From Posidonia oceanica (Eukaryota; Streptophyta; Magnoliopsida; Alismatales; Posidoniaceae), in assembly GCA_037176725.1 (NCBI GenBank), contig JAZBRS010000029.1:128497001-128561000 (forward strand): 64,000 nt of DNA. Direction: 5' to 3'. Under the pieces are notes generated by a model. The model was given only the letters and a program-made list of their open reading frames with translations. It ran no database searches and was not told the DNA's origin. Below are positions 20,992-32,506 of this stretch, piece by piece; position 1 is the first letter of the stretch; the number at the start of each line of letters is the position of its first letter. A program made the position numbers and the translations under genes.

Positions 20992-22602
20992 CTAGTGACA
21001 CTTCAGGATGGTCACGCATACCTGAGTGTTTTTATACCCTCGGCGCGCAACCTCTGTCCTGGCAAGCTCCTCAGCTGTTTCTGCCTGCTCTGACTCTGCT
21101 GATTCTGTTAACTCTGCTACTGCTGACTGTACTGCTGGTGACTGCTGTGCTGCATATTGTGCCGCTACTGATACGTGCTGTACTGCCGCCACTTGCGCAT
21201 ATCGCTCTGCTATTACTGTATGCTGCTCTACTAATATAGGTGCATGTTGCTCTACTGCTACTGCATGTTGCTCTATATCTACTGCATGGTGCTCTGCTTC
21301 TACTGCATGGGACTCTACATCTACTGCATGGTGCTCTACTTCTACTGCATGGGACTCTGCATGGTGCTCTCCTTCTGCATGGGGCTCTGCATGGGACTCT
21401 GCATGGGACTCTCCTTCTGCATGGGACTCTCTTTCTGCATGGGGCTCTGCATGGGACTCTGCATGGGACTCCGCATGTGACTCTCTTTCTTCTGCCTGCT
21501 GTACTACATAATGCTCTACTGCTGGTGCATCTTGCTCTACTACTGCTGCTTTGCCTATATGGGGCATGCGCTGCACAAACCATCGGGACCCACCCCTTGG
21601 CTACAGGGTGATCAGCTCATCTAGTCTGATGGGTGCCTCGAGCGCTACATCTTCCTCTAGGACCATGATAGAGGGATCCGTAGCCACGGCCTTTCCCCTC
21701 TTTTGTGCAGTCTCATGCTCTGCCACGTCCTGTGCCAGGGACGTGAGCTGCTCCTGGAATAACTGCTCCAAGTCTCCCATAGAGAAGTCAATCTGAGCAT
21801 CAACAGCCGCTCCTGCCTCCTCATCCGAGGGTGAGTCAACGTAGTAAGCGACTGTCGGGCTTGCGGCCGGCCCTGGCCCGACTGCTAGGCTTTCTGCTGC
21901 TTGGGGTATCTGCTTGGCTGCTGCTGGATATGCTGCCAGGATTACTGCTGGTGCTGGTGGGGAGGCACAATCACTCTTCTGAGGGGCCGATGGCTGGGCC
22001 GCCATGCTTGGGGATGAAACGCCGGTGCCCGTGGGTGACAGTGGTGGTCTCCCGGTAGCAGCGGCGAGAATCTTCCGCATAGCGAGATCTGCTGAGGCTG
22101 ACAGCGGTGTGCCTGACTGAGCCGCCCGGCTTGCTTGTGGCGTTGTCAATGATGCGGGCTGAATCACGCTGTCGCCTGACCTAGCTGACTGTGCCGCCTG
22201 AGAAAGTGATTTCCAAGCTGGTGCGGCTGCGGCCACATGCTGACTGCCGGATAACGCCGAAGGGCGTGCTTCTGGTTCTGGTGCTGCAGCTGCGACTGTC
22301 GGCAACTTTGGTGACGCTGCAGGAAGAAGAGAAACTGTCAGCCCTATCCCAGGGTTTGCCAATTCTACTACTTCACTGGTAAGTGCTAAGCAAACTAACC
22401 GGGACGCAGTTGCGTTGAGCTGGTCCTTGCTGCTAGTTGGGGCTGCCTCAACTATACCAGACTCTTCCTCATCTGAGTAATAGTCCTCGATGCAAACCCA
22501 TTCTTCTTCTGGCAGTTGAGAACTTGGGCATAGCGCCTGCTGCGCTGGGGCCTCACTGCTGGTTGAATCCAAGATACCTGCACTGGTGAAGTTAGTGAGG
22601 TC
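20992..22602 (-). pseudogene. Polyprotein spacer between protease and reverse transcriptase
   Basis: Same minus-strand frame as protease and integrase, with stops near 21601 and 20992. The first part is Ala/Pro/Ser-rich without a recognised domain; the last part is the His-Ala repeat described separately. Ogre elements have an intron in this area, but I see no clear donor and acceptor pair, and the kept frame suggests it is translated. Confidence 0.6.
21230..21485 (-). repeat. Coding repeat giving E-S-H-A / H-A-V tetrapeptides
   Basis: The DNA is a short tandem repeat based on GGGACTCTGCAT and GTGCTCTACTTC variants on the plus strand. In the pol frame it encodes about 25 repeats of four to six residues, first ESHA/EPHA, then EHHAV/ESHAV. 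The repeat stays in frame throughout. Confidence 0.8.
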
Positions 22603-23616
22603 CTACGGAATGGCCATCCTCTGATCCTTGGGTAGCATGTATCTGTCTTTACTGGACTGCAGATCATATCCAAGGCCTTCAAACTCTCTTCGCTCTGCTG
22701 CTTGGACTGGCTCAGCGATTCCCTGGCCATATCGCCCGAGCAGCACTCCTTTGACATAGCCCCACCTGTGACAGACATTTTTGACCATCCGAAAGGGGTT
22801 GCTATGAACGGCCAAGGAGTTGACTCGTTCAAGATCAGGTACAAAGCTAACCGGCTCGCACCGATTAACTCGATAGAAAGCAGCTGAAAGTTCAGGGTCA
22901 AAAGGGATTGTATGCGAAGAGATGGGTGCAACCGCCTCGATCCACTCCTTCTCGAAGTTTTCCGCCATTACAACGATAACATCGTCGCCGTGGCAAAACT
23001 TGATCATGCGGTGGAGGGTCGAGGGGATGACCTGATGCTTGTGCAGCCAAGGGCGTCCAAGCAGGAAATTAAAGTTAGGCTCCAAGTCAATAATGTAGAA
23101 CTCCACATCGAAAGTTACCGGGCCAATGATCAAAGGAATAATCATAATCCCTAGAGCGTCATGGTGCGTATTATCAAAAGCTGTCATTCCCTTTATCGCC
23201 GGAGTGATATCCTCGGCTTTGAATCCGAGCCTGGTTGCAGTGCGCAACGGACAGACATTAAGGCCTGACCCATTATCAACCAGCGATAGGGGAATGCGGA
23301 AGTTTTTGTATTGCACCGTGACAAACAAGGGTTGGTTGTGATTAATCCCGGCCGAAGGCAGCTCATCGCTCGTGAAAGAGATGATTTGTGGCTCCGCGAT
23401 AACGCCAACCATGCTCTCTAGGGCTGCGGGCTCTATGGCTTGGGACACTCGGGCAGCTTGGAACACTCGGAGAAAAGCCTCACGGTGTTCGGAAGAGGAG
23501 TGAATAAGGTCCCAAATGGATATATCGGCTTTAACCCTCCTAAGCTGGGAAGTGATGTCTGTTTTGTGGTGCAGCTTTCTGGCAGCAGGAGGGGGTGCTC
23601 TAGGAGTTGGCTCCAC
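22603..23616 (-). pseudogene. Aspartic protease region of inner element pol
   Basis: An open stretch of 337 codons in the pol frame. The active-site motif LVDNGSGLNVCPL has its Asp at 23275-23277, the D-N-G-S variant usual in Tat/Ogre elements in place of D-T/S-G. It is followed by IGPVTFDVEFYI and FNFLLGRPWLHKHQVIPSTLH, the flap and C-terminal core typical of these proteases, and by a GYVKGVLLGRYGQG segment. It would cut the polyprotein during particle maturation. This segment alone has no internal stop, but it is bounded by stops at both ends of the reading frame. Confidence 0.8.
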
Positions 23617-24453
23617 CGGGCTAGGTGCAGAGGGCTAACTTGATGCTGGGGGTGCTGTGGGCTGGCTAACAGGTAGGGGTGCTATGGGTTGGCTTGCTGG
23701 TGGAGGTGCAGCGGGTGCTGGACGACCGGGCCTTACCACCGGTGCTGCGGGCTGGTATACCCTCCCCGATCGCGTGACTTCTGCACACGCTTCCGTGGCG
23801 TAGTCATAAGGGACGCGATAGGGGTCTCAGGTTAAGTCAATAACCATAGGGGCCCGTGCTTCGAGCACAAGAGGGGCTACCGAAGGGTTGGTTGGGTAAT
23901 AGGGCAGGGGAAACTGGTACTGGTAGGTTGCAGGAGGCCCTGGCTGGGACCAGGCTAACGGGCTGACTGGGGGCCTACCCAGATAGGAGGCTAGGGTCTG
24001 GGCCTGAGGTCTGGCTTGAAGGTATACAGGGGCAGGGGCTTGAGGATGCATGGAAGGGCGAGCAGCGGAACGCCCCGGCCTGGCACGCGGTCGGATCATA
24101 TGAACTCCCGACTCGGAGCCGGCAACGGCGGCACGATAAAGAGTAAGAGGGAAGGACTCCGAGACATCATGAATGAGCTCGGAGGGGTCTACCACAGACG
24201 TAGCAGGCCCGAAGGGAGAGAGAGAGAGTAGATTCCCGAGGTCCCCGTGCCTCCCGGATTGGGATGCTCCGGAAGGGGCTGGTGGACAATGCTGGGATGA
24301 GGGGGTGCTAATGAAGATGCAGGGGCTGATGCTGATGGGGGGACAGAAGATGGTGCCTTGTGCGTGTGGATCGAGATCGTTCCCGACTCGATCAAATTCT
24401 GGATGGCGTCCCGCAGAGTGAGGCAACTGTTCGTCGAGTGCCCGGGGGCTCAA
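23617..24453 (-). pseudogene. Pro-rich N-terminal part of pol frame, overlapping gag end
   Basis: This Pro/Ala-rich linker is in the pol frame and overlaps the gag frame by about 265 bases (24189-24453). Gag and pol are in different frames, so either a ribosomal frameshift was once used or an indel has occurred here. A stop at about 23827 and another near 23637 break it. No domain is recognised. Confidence 0.55.
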
Positions 24454-26447
24454 TAAAAGTCGCAGAAAAGGTGCGCCTTATGCCAATGCGGAAGCGGATT
24501 CGGCAAAGGGCGTGCCTCGGGAAACCTCAGAAATGTTGCAACCTTAGGGAGGATGGCGGCTAGTGGTTCCACTAGTGGGGTGAATTAACGCCGTGGCTGC
24601 CTTGGCCCCTGGGGTTGCACTTGCCAGACCTGTGTGGTAGGATACATCGGTTGGGCGGTGGTGGTGATTTGTGGTGTGGGAGGTGCTCTAGGTGCTGGTG
24701 CATAGATCACTTGATGCGGGGGAGGCCGAACCGCCAGCCGAATAGGCACAGGCGCGGGGTCGATGTAGGCAACAGTAGGCTTTGGCGAATCCTTCTTCTT
24801 GGGCCGGCTGCTGGTACCACTGCTGTTGCTGCTGGTGTTGCCGCTGGAGTTGTTGCTGTTGCTGTTGCTGCTGGCGGTGGCCTGCTTGGCAAACGCAGAG
24901 AGCGTCGGGAAGTTGCCACTCCGTAGCGAACTCTCCACACGGGTGCCAGCCCGAATCAGTACAGAGAAGGTTGTGACAGGTTGAATGCTGAGCAGAGCCC
25001 CGACAGCAGGCTGTGCACCCCCGATCACAATCTCGAGGGACTCCTCATCAGAGGGTCTGTCTCGAACCTGCGAAGCGAGTGAGCGCCAGCGACCGACATA
25101 CTCCCTGAACGGCTCACTGGGGTTCTGCTTTAATGCGACGAGGTCCGCGCGCTTAGGGAGCAAGTCCAAGTTGAAGGAGTATTGTCCCATGAATGCCTGG
25201 CTGAGGTCATTCCACGTCTTTATGCTGGCCATATCAAGTGAGGTGAACCACTTGAGCGCAGGGCCACTCAGACTTTTCTGGAACAAGCGGATTAGCAACC
25301 TCTCGTCAGCCTGGAGCTGAGCGAGATCTCCGCAGTACGCCTTCAGGTGTGCAATTGGGCAGCCTCTACCATTGTATTTTTCAAATACCGGGATGTGGAA
25401 CTTCAGGAGGAGTACCGCCTCTGGGAAATAACAGAGGTCCCGGAACAGGCAAGACTGGTGGTCCGTACCTTGCACTTATCGAAGTGCTTTCTCCAGAACA
25501 GCGAGCCTGTTGTCGCTGGAGTCTGGAGCTGCTGCCAACTAAGGTGGTACAGCAGGGGCAGGGGCCGCATAAGATGCACCAAGGTGCTCCTCTGGGTCAA
25601 CCATCACCTCGCCTAGTGGAGCGACGGGATGGACGGCGTATCCGTGCGGATGTGCAGTGTGTGTAGGTATGTATGCTGGGGTAGGGTATTGCTGATGTAG
25701 AGGGTATGTATAACTAGCATGCTGAGTAATAGGTGATGCAATGTGCTGGAGCGTCAGCTGCTGCACCGACACGGTGCCGGGCTGCGAGCCAGTGGGATGC
25801 TGCGCTCCGATCAGTCCTACGGACTGACCACCAGGTGCCAGAGGAGGATGCTATGCTGGGTGTTGTGCAAATGCAGGAGGCAGAAGCTGGGCCCCCATCG
25901 CCTGAGCAGTGAGTAGCTGAGGCGGTGGTCTGGGCGGAGGAGCAGAAGGGAATGCCTACAACGCGAGAGTAGGTCGCAGCGGAGCCTCGGGAGCGGCAGG
26001 AACAAATGCGGGGCGGAGAGATAGAGCCATGCCCTGCAGTCTCTGGGCAGTCTCCATCAACTGCTGGTACTGCATCTCAGGGGACCCATCAGTAGGTATG
26101 TTGAGTTGCAGGACTGACGGAGGACCAGAATCAAGCGGTTGGGACGCAGATTGTCCAAGAGGCGGAGGTCCTAGGGCGTAATTCGTCGTAGCAGGGTGAG
26201 TGCCAGAAGTGACATCACCCTGAGGAGGAGTCAGTGGTGCCTCCGGAGCGCAGGCGGCGGTTACCAAGACAGTCTCGGCAACCGGGTCCGGCGAAGTCTG
26301 CCACTGCCCCACAGAATAAGAAGGCGGCAACTGTACCAGAGAAGGAGACACTAGCACAGGGGGAGTGTATGCGGGAGCCGAAGGAACCGAAAGAGGGGCC
26401 GCCTCCGAGGCAACAGGGACCTGGGAGTCACCAATAAACTGGGCCAT
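24189..26447 (-). pseudogene. gag of inner element
   Basis: One minus-strand frame of about 752 codons from ATG 26447 (MAQFIGDS) to 24189. The capsid core is unmistakable: CYFPEAVL..KYNGRGCPIAHL, then LFQKSLSGPALKWFTSL and FREYVGRWRSLA, the retrotransposon gag domain of Tat/Ogre elements. After it come an Asn/Ser-rich spacer, a Pro-rich stretch and an APGHSTNSCLTLRDAIQ segment resembling the degenerate zinc-binding motif of this clade. It aligns with the gag of the second Tat element (60101-62398), including the start MAQ-IG. In-frame stops include 25956 (TAG), about 25855 (TAG), 25539 (TAG), about 25497 (TAA) and 24585 (TAA). Confidence 0.8.
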
Positions 26448-27607
26448 CGCTGACCGAGAACAGGTGATCATAGGGCTACAAGCAGGAGCAAGAGGGCGAA
26501 TCCTAGGAGGAGCTATGTTCGCAAAAGCGACGTAGCTCAGAAGAGAGGATGATCAGAAGCAGGGGTCGCAGCAAGGGCGTCAGCAAGAGAGGACACTCAA
26601 GCTCCAGCTAAGGAACTCGCTGACAGATCTCTGTGCGAAGAGCAAACAAAACCAAGGGATTAGAACCCGAAAGTAAAAGCAAATGTGTTAGATGTATGAT
26701 ATGAATGCAAATGTATGCTTTCTAGCATGCTCTCCCTCACCAATCTAGGGTGTCCTAGTAGGCAATCTACTTCGGACGCTCAGGAGTGTACGGGTCACCG
26801 ACTCAAGCTAGAAAAAAGCAGGTTCCACGTCTTAAACCCGGCCCAAAGCTCAGGTGGTGACGTAGTGGTGCGTAGGTGGCCTTGACCCTGCCAGAAGCAT
26901 GGGTGGTACCCTCTACTAACACCGACACAACCCCCTGACAAGGGGGGACAGACCGATCTACTTGCTCCACACCAAAGCGTTGGACGCAAGAAACCGGGAC
27001 TATCCTTCTTAGACTATAGGCGGACTCAGATGAGAAGAATGCATGCCCTATATGATGCTTTATGCAAATGCTTCGCATTTTATCTTGCGTTTTTTATTAA
27101 CTCAAGGGGATGCAGGTGAGTTTGCAATCTCTAGTTGCTCCTAGAAATTCTTTTTACTTGCGGTTTTTAGTTTGCCTTGGGGGAAGCAATCAGTCTCTAA
27201 TTGTCCTTAGGCTTAATGCAAAAGGGGAAGAAAATCACCTAGATATGGCAAGCAAACAGCACACATCACAGCAAAAGGCATGGGCATAGCATGTGTATGT
27301 GTGTGTGAGCATGATAGTGAAAGAAAAAACACTTATCATTGCAAAAAGCAGGTATGCATAGCATGTGCAGGTGCAATGGCATTGCATTGGTGTAAAAAGA
27401 AGCATTCATCATCCAAAAAGCATGCATGGTGTGCCAAGCAAGTATTTAGACATGTGATGCAAGCAAATGAAGCAGCGCAGGCAATCATGGCATAAAGTAG
27501 GTAAATAAACAAGCATGCAGGTAAGCAGGTAAAGTAGGCGAAAGCAAAAGGCAAGCAAAACACCCAAGCAATAGGCGAGAAGGCCAAGGCGAAAGCCGGA
27601 GTACCGC
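26448..27607 (-). other. Leader of inner element
   Basis: Between primer site and gag start. No frame of note. It resembles the leader of the second Tat element (for instance a shared tract near 26870-26960 and 59640-59730 around a CCACC...CTACTAG phrase in opposite orientation). Confidence 0.5.
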
Positions 27608-27626
27608 TCCCCAGCGGAGTCGCCAC
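27608..27626 (-). other. Primer binding site, tRNA-Arg-like
   Basis: On the minus strand GTGGCGACTCCGCTGGGGA starts immediately after the LTR end. The complement ends in GGAGTCGCCA, which fits the acceptor stem and CCA end of plant tRNA-Arg species starting GACTCC. tRNA-Arg priming is reported for Ogre elements; the match to a specific tRNA is from memory and needs checking. Confidence 0.7.
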
Positions 27627-30600
27627 TGTAGTAATCCTGAATTCTGATCATCCATGCACATTACCAAAGCTTGTGTGCACCGATCAAAATAGGCTCACTA
27701 TATGCGGCTGGATCCGAGGGAAGAACTTGACTCAGAAACGCTGGCAAAAGAAAAGAAATGAAATGATAAGACAATTCGGAGTCGCCACCGGGTCTATTGA
27801 ATTGGAAGACAAGGAAAACCAGGAGGTAAAGCATGAAAAGACATGCTGAACCGGATGCAAGGAAGGGCAAAGAGATGCAAGGATAAGCTAAGCTATGCTA
27901 TGACTCAGGCCTAGGATAAGGGGAAGGTCGATGTGAGCCAAGAGAAAGGGCAATGACTCCTGTTACACACGGGGAAGGTGTTAGGCACCCCGATACGTCT
28001 GAGAGTCGGTCTTTCTTAGGCAATCTCGCGCTTATGCAGGGAATTGCTAGCCTAATGCCTAAATGCCTTAAATGCTTACCTATTATGCAAGGGAAATAAA
28101 CGTGCTATCTAAGTGCTCAGCCATGCTGCTAGTGTTCCGAACTGGGCAGACCCTGGTTCGTGAGAACTCCTAAGCAGTAAGCATCACGGCCCTATATGCG
28201 GATGCAAGCGATAAAACAAAACGGTGGGAAAACCAAGCAATGCGAGCGACATGCAAGCGATAAAGTAAAACAGGCATGGAAAACGACGTGAAAATACAAA
28301 AAATAAAGTAAGGTGCGGAAAACATTGTCGAAAGCGGAAAACGATGCAAAGGGGTGCAAGAAACCATGCAGAAGAGCGGGAAAACAATGCAAAAATGCAG
28401 AAAATGGGGCAAAGTGCGGAAAACAAGGCAAAACGGGGTGCGAAATCAAAACAAAGGGGTGGGCAACATGCATTAGGGTTACAGCAAGCCAAAGAAGCAA
28501 TAAAACGCGAGAAACGGCAAGCGAAACAAAATCTGCATTTTAAAATGGCTGTCAGCCATCTGCACGCATTGGACGCTGGCATCACCAGCGTCCAACGTTG
28601 GACGTTGGGACAGCCCGTGTCCAACACCTGCTGCAGACAGACAGCATGCATGTTTTTAAAAACAATGCAATCTAACTATATGAATGCAGTACTGATGCGA
28701 ATATGCAACTAAATGGATGCTAGACATGCTAATCTAACCTAACAGAAGATTAGAGGAAGAATCAGAACAAGGAGCATGCCAAGATTAAACATCCAAGCAT
28801 GCAGGTTGTTGGACGCCTGTACGCTGGGCGTCCAACAAGGATAGAAGGCAGAGAGGAGAAAAGATGCATACAAGTGATAGAGGAGAGTTGAGATCATGCA
28901 TTTGGGTTGCTGGAGTTGAGCATGGATCAAGCAAGCAAGCATGGGAGGCAAAACAAAATAAATCAGACCTTACCTGTGTTGAGTGCCAGGCCAAAGGCAC
29001 AACCAGGGCGTTGGACGCGAGCTGGGTCAGCGTCCAACGTTGGACGCCAACACCAGCAGCGTACAACGCTCTGGGAGGCACAACACACAAAAAGCATGCA
29101 CAAACAAGCAAATAATATTAACTAAAATAAAAGAACAAATGCTACTAAAGCTAAACATGCATAAGAACATAGGGAATAAGCAAACAAACAAGATCAGGAA
29201 GGCATGCAAGCATTAAACAAACAAGAGATGAGCCAGGGTGTTGGACGCTAGAGCCAACAGCTTCCAACGTTGGACGCTGAAGGCTCTAGCGTCCAACGAC
29301 CCAAGCATGCAAACTTACCTGTTCTAAAGGGGGAGCTCAGCTCTACCCCACCTATATGCATGCAATCATCTTAGAAGCATGTAAGAGACTAAAAGGAGCA
29401 TTCACAGCAGACATTTGCAAGCATTTAAGCCAAGAGAGAAAGATAAAGAGGAAGCATGCATGAAAGAATAGGCTTTAAACTAAAAAAGAAATACACAACT
29501 TAGTAAAATCCTAGCAAACCTAAGCATGGGTGCCATAGGGGCCAGGCATCTCTAAGCATGCATGGATCAAAAGATAATGCTATAAATATGCATGGGGTAG
29601 GCATGGAAGCAAAGCACAGTAAGCAGAGACGTTGGACGCTAGATGAACCAGCGTCCAATGTTGGACGCAACTCATTCTAGCGTCCAACAAAGGCAGCAGA
29701 CAGAAGGATATTCAACATGCAAAAAGCCTTCAAACAAGCATGGAACAAATTAAAAATATGGCATAACATCAGAGAGAGAGCTAAAAGGAGGCAAATAGCA
29801 TATACTTGCAAAGAAGCATGCAAAGGAAAAGCATAGGAAGCATTCAAACCAAGGCAAAGCAAAACAGACCGTTGGACGCCGGCCTATGCCACGTCCAACG
29901 TTGGACGCACCAGTTGGTGCGTCCAACACACTGAACTTCCTTTTGGATGTGAATCACATCCAAAAGGAGCTAAAATCTTGTAAAAACTGCATGGTCACGT
30001 ACTATCATGCATGCACGACTCTACGGGATAGGAGACTGACCTGTGGAAGCTCTGGAACGGCGGGACGACGAGGTTCGCCGGAGTTGCAGGTGTGTGCACG
30101 GTAGCGACTTCGGCAGGCTCGCCTGAGCTGCTCGGAGCGCCGGAGGAGGTCGCGAAGGGTTGCAAACAGAGAGGGGAGTGCCTTCTTGCTCTCGGAAGTG
30201 GAAGCTCTCTTTTTCGCTGTGTGTGGTCGGAATGGCAATGGGAGGAAGTTGCTGGTTTTGTTGTAGCTTCATGGGTTCTTGTGTGCTGACAGGCATTTGC
30301 AGGCCAAATTCAGAGCTGGGCAGGTCGTGGCAGGTGCGGATGAGTGTATGGAGGCCATGTGGATTGTCAGAGGAGGGCATGGGCAATGGCAGGAGGGCAG
30401 CGGAGGTGAGGTGGTGGCTGACACGACCGGCGGAAGTCAGGCCTGTCAGTGAGAGGAGGAGAGCTTGTTTTGGGCTGAAATAGAGGAGAGAATGATAGTA
30501 ACTCAAGCTTGGAAGGTAGTAGATGGCGTGGAGTGGAGGAAGGGATGGGTAGTAAGTGTAGGGCGGCGCGGGATTGGACGGGCGGTGAGCTAGAGGGGGC

Positions 30601-30962
30601 GGAGCAACCGCTGTTGTCCTCGAGTCGTTGGACGCACGACTAGAGCGTGTCCAACGTTGGACGCCAGACCATAGCACGTCCAACGTTGGACGCTAGCACA
30701 GGCCGCGTCCAACGTTGGACGCTGCCTGTTCCAGCGTCCAACACACTCAGGTGGCATGGGCTGCAAATGGGCTTGGGTTTGGGCCTAGAAGTATTGTAAA
30801 AATGCAAATAGCTTAGGTAAAGGCTTCTAGGGTTTAGGGTGAGGTTTCGGGTTTGGAAATGGGCTAAAAAAAGGGGTAGAAAAGAGAATGCCAATCCAGA
30901 GACCACACAAGCCTACAAAAGAGAATTACCAACTTCCAGACTGTCAGAATGGGGTGTCTACA
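27627..30962 (-). mobile_element. Inner element 5' LTR (3336 bp)
   Basis: Partner of 10887-14240, bounded identically. It differs by scattered substitutions, a short deletion at about 27895 relative to the other copy, and module-sized differences in the dyad clusters. As the 5' LTR on the minus strand, U3 lies at the high-coordinate end. Confidence 0.85.
28569..30742. repeat. Seven clusters of the 29-nt dyad in the 5' LTR
   Basis: Clusters at 28569-28625, 28807-28835 (single unit), 29010-29067, 29240-29297, 29631-29688, 29871-29927 (double) and 30627-30742 (four abutting units). Positions correspond one to one with the other LTR; the number of units differs at the second and sixth clusters. 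Confidence 0.9.
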
Positions 30963-30967
30963 TGACC
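30963..30967. repeat. Right target-site duplication of inner element
   Basis: TGACC, partner of CGACC at 10882-10886. Confidence 0.6.
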
Positions 30968-32480
30968 ATCTTGAGGAACTCCAGCCGATCATCGAGGTAC
31001 TTCTGGGGAGTAGGACGAAGCCACGCATACGACTCCATGTATCTAGCTTCTTTCAACTCCCGAGTAGCCCTAGAAAGCCGTGGGCCAGTCAAGGACATCT
31101 GTCGGCCAATATACGCCCAGTAGGCTATGTACTCCAAAGCCATCTTCTCATCGCGATCGCCATCCTCCTTGCGAACGCGAATTGGGGGAGTTAACACTAA
31201 ATCAGCTGGAACAGCGAGCTCCTGATTCAACAAGCGTGGGCAGCGTTGGATAGGATACAACACAAATGATCTAGCCCCTACCAAGATGAGCTTGAGATGA
31301 TTATGGGTTGTACTCATCACTCACGCCCTATGAGCTTCTGGTAGTTTTGGCACAAAATCAAAATCCTGCAACGATAAATGGTCAATGTGGAGGATGCAGT
31401 CATAAAATTTAATCTAGTAAGGTTTGCATAGCAGTGGCAATGAGACATGAACCACCTATGGAGTAGAAGTGGAGAGCCGAAGAACTTCCCTGAACATGAG
31501 GCACTAGAGAGCCCCTCCATGGTGTGTGGGAGCATAGCGGGAACTAGAGACAAGTCTGGACAAGCCGCCACCAACATGAGGAGATCAACATGATGAAGGT
31601 CCAGGGTAAAGTCTTCATCAACAAACAATGTAAGTCCACCGACAGCAACGAACAAGCAAATCTTCAGTTCAAACTCAGCAAGCTATCGGGTACTGATGAT
31701 CTCCCATAGGCCTCGGAGGAAAAGCCTTCCCGAGTGCACCAATGCCTTGCTAGCATCCTGATCTTTGGCCAAATACCAGCCTATCTTTCTTGGAGTCCAC
31801 AGTTTCAACAGAGATGGCAAAGCGATTGTCTGGCACTTCAGTTGATTCCACAGCAAGTCCAAGCAGAGAGGTCGCCTCCTCACATGAAATCAGGGTCTCT
31901 CCACAAGAAAAGTTGAAGGTGTTGGAGGAGTTGTTCCAGAAAGCTATCAAGGCGTGCAATAATGGCTAGGGTAGAGGAGTGCACATCATGTCAAGTAATT
32001 TGTCAAAACCACTAGATCCAAAGAGATGCCTATTATCCTCTGCACGGTTAATCAAGCATGCAACCATGGCAAACTATATCTGAAGGAGTTATGAAAATCC
32101 GGGCTTCCAGTAAGGTTTACTATGGCCTACCACACACGGACAATTACATATAAGGTTGCAAATAGGTAGAAAGAAGCAAACAAAGAGGGCAAAGGAAAAG
32201 AGCATACTTGATCTTCACGGAATGCCTGCATCAAGTGGTTGTGGATGTCAACCACCTTTTCCACAGCAAAAGTCGAGGAGGAGAACGATGGAAGCTTCAT
32301 AGTTAATGGAGAAGGCCTAACTATGTGAAATATTCCCTGGTACAACAAGTACGACCTCCTCTTATAGTATCCTTTCGAGGATAATGGAAGATAATTCGAG
32401 TTGGAGGCAAAATAATGGAAAGTTACATCGTCGCCGCTGAAATCGACGACTAATGTGGGCACCACAATAATAGGCAGCAC
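30963..32480 (-). pseudogene. Antisense DUF7745-like gene of outer element, cut by inner element
   Basis: Minus-strand pieces at about 32480-32200, 31960-31683, 31655-31317 and 31320-30963 read as one decayed protein. The segment CLFVAVGGLTLF, then LVPAMLPHTMEGLSSA and LLLHRWFMSHC, has the layout of DUF7745/PMD-type proteins; later IAYWAYIGRQMSLTGPRL resembles their C-terminal core. A GT donor after EDQ (about 32210) suggests an intron. Its reading frame ends in the first bases of the inner LTR, so the insertion truncated it. No ATG is visible at 32480 (GTG). The orientation is opposite to the outer LTRs. Frame breaks mean it is non-functional. The family assignment is by pattern and moderate. 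Confidence 0.5.
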
Positions 32481-32506
32481 AAACAGGCGCCTTCGGAATA
32501 GGCGAC
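32430..32506. repeat. Three 21-nt dyads at exact 28-bp period near antisense gene start
   Basis: Units at 32430 (GTCGCC-N9-GACGAC), 32458 (GGCACC-N9-GGCAGC) and 32486 (GGCGCC-N9-GGCGAC), each followed by a 7-base linker. Same unit and period as the LTR arrays but outside any LTR. Confidence 0.8.

Larger units (their letters stand above)
10887..30962 (-). mobile_element. Inner Tat/Ogre-type Ty3/gypsy element, complete but defective
   Basis: Two similar LTRs (10887-14240 and 27627-30962) flank a 13.4-kb interior read on the minus strand. In element order: 5' LTR, tRNA-Arg-like primer site (27608-27626), leader, gag (26447-24189), protease, a His-Ala repeat spacer, a reverse-transcriptase stub fused to integrase (to 19540), a DUF7745 gene, a hairpin-rich 3' region, a polypurine tract (14241-14252) and 3' LTR. 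Gag and pol carry many stops and the reverse transcriptase core is missing, so it cannot be autonomous. Near-matching 5-bp flanks (CGACC/TGACC) indicate a single insertion event into the outer element's antisense gene. Confidence 0.85.

Noticed and set aside
19681..26471. Possible integrated pararetrovirus
   Set aside because: LTRs, tRNA-Arg primer site, polypurine tract, gag capsid and an integrase with D,D,E residues place it among Ty3/gypsy retrotransposons; no movement protein is present.
27608..27626. Could the GGCGACTC sequences be real tRNA gene fragments
   Set aside because: Only the primer-site complement is present; no tRNA arms around it.
30021..30683. 220-codon minus-strand frame in the inner 5' LTR
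   Set aside because: The partner LTR has it broken into pieces; it spans dyad modules and lacks any recognised domain.
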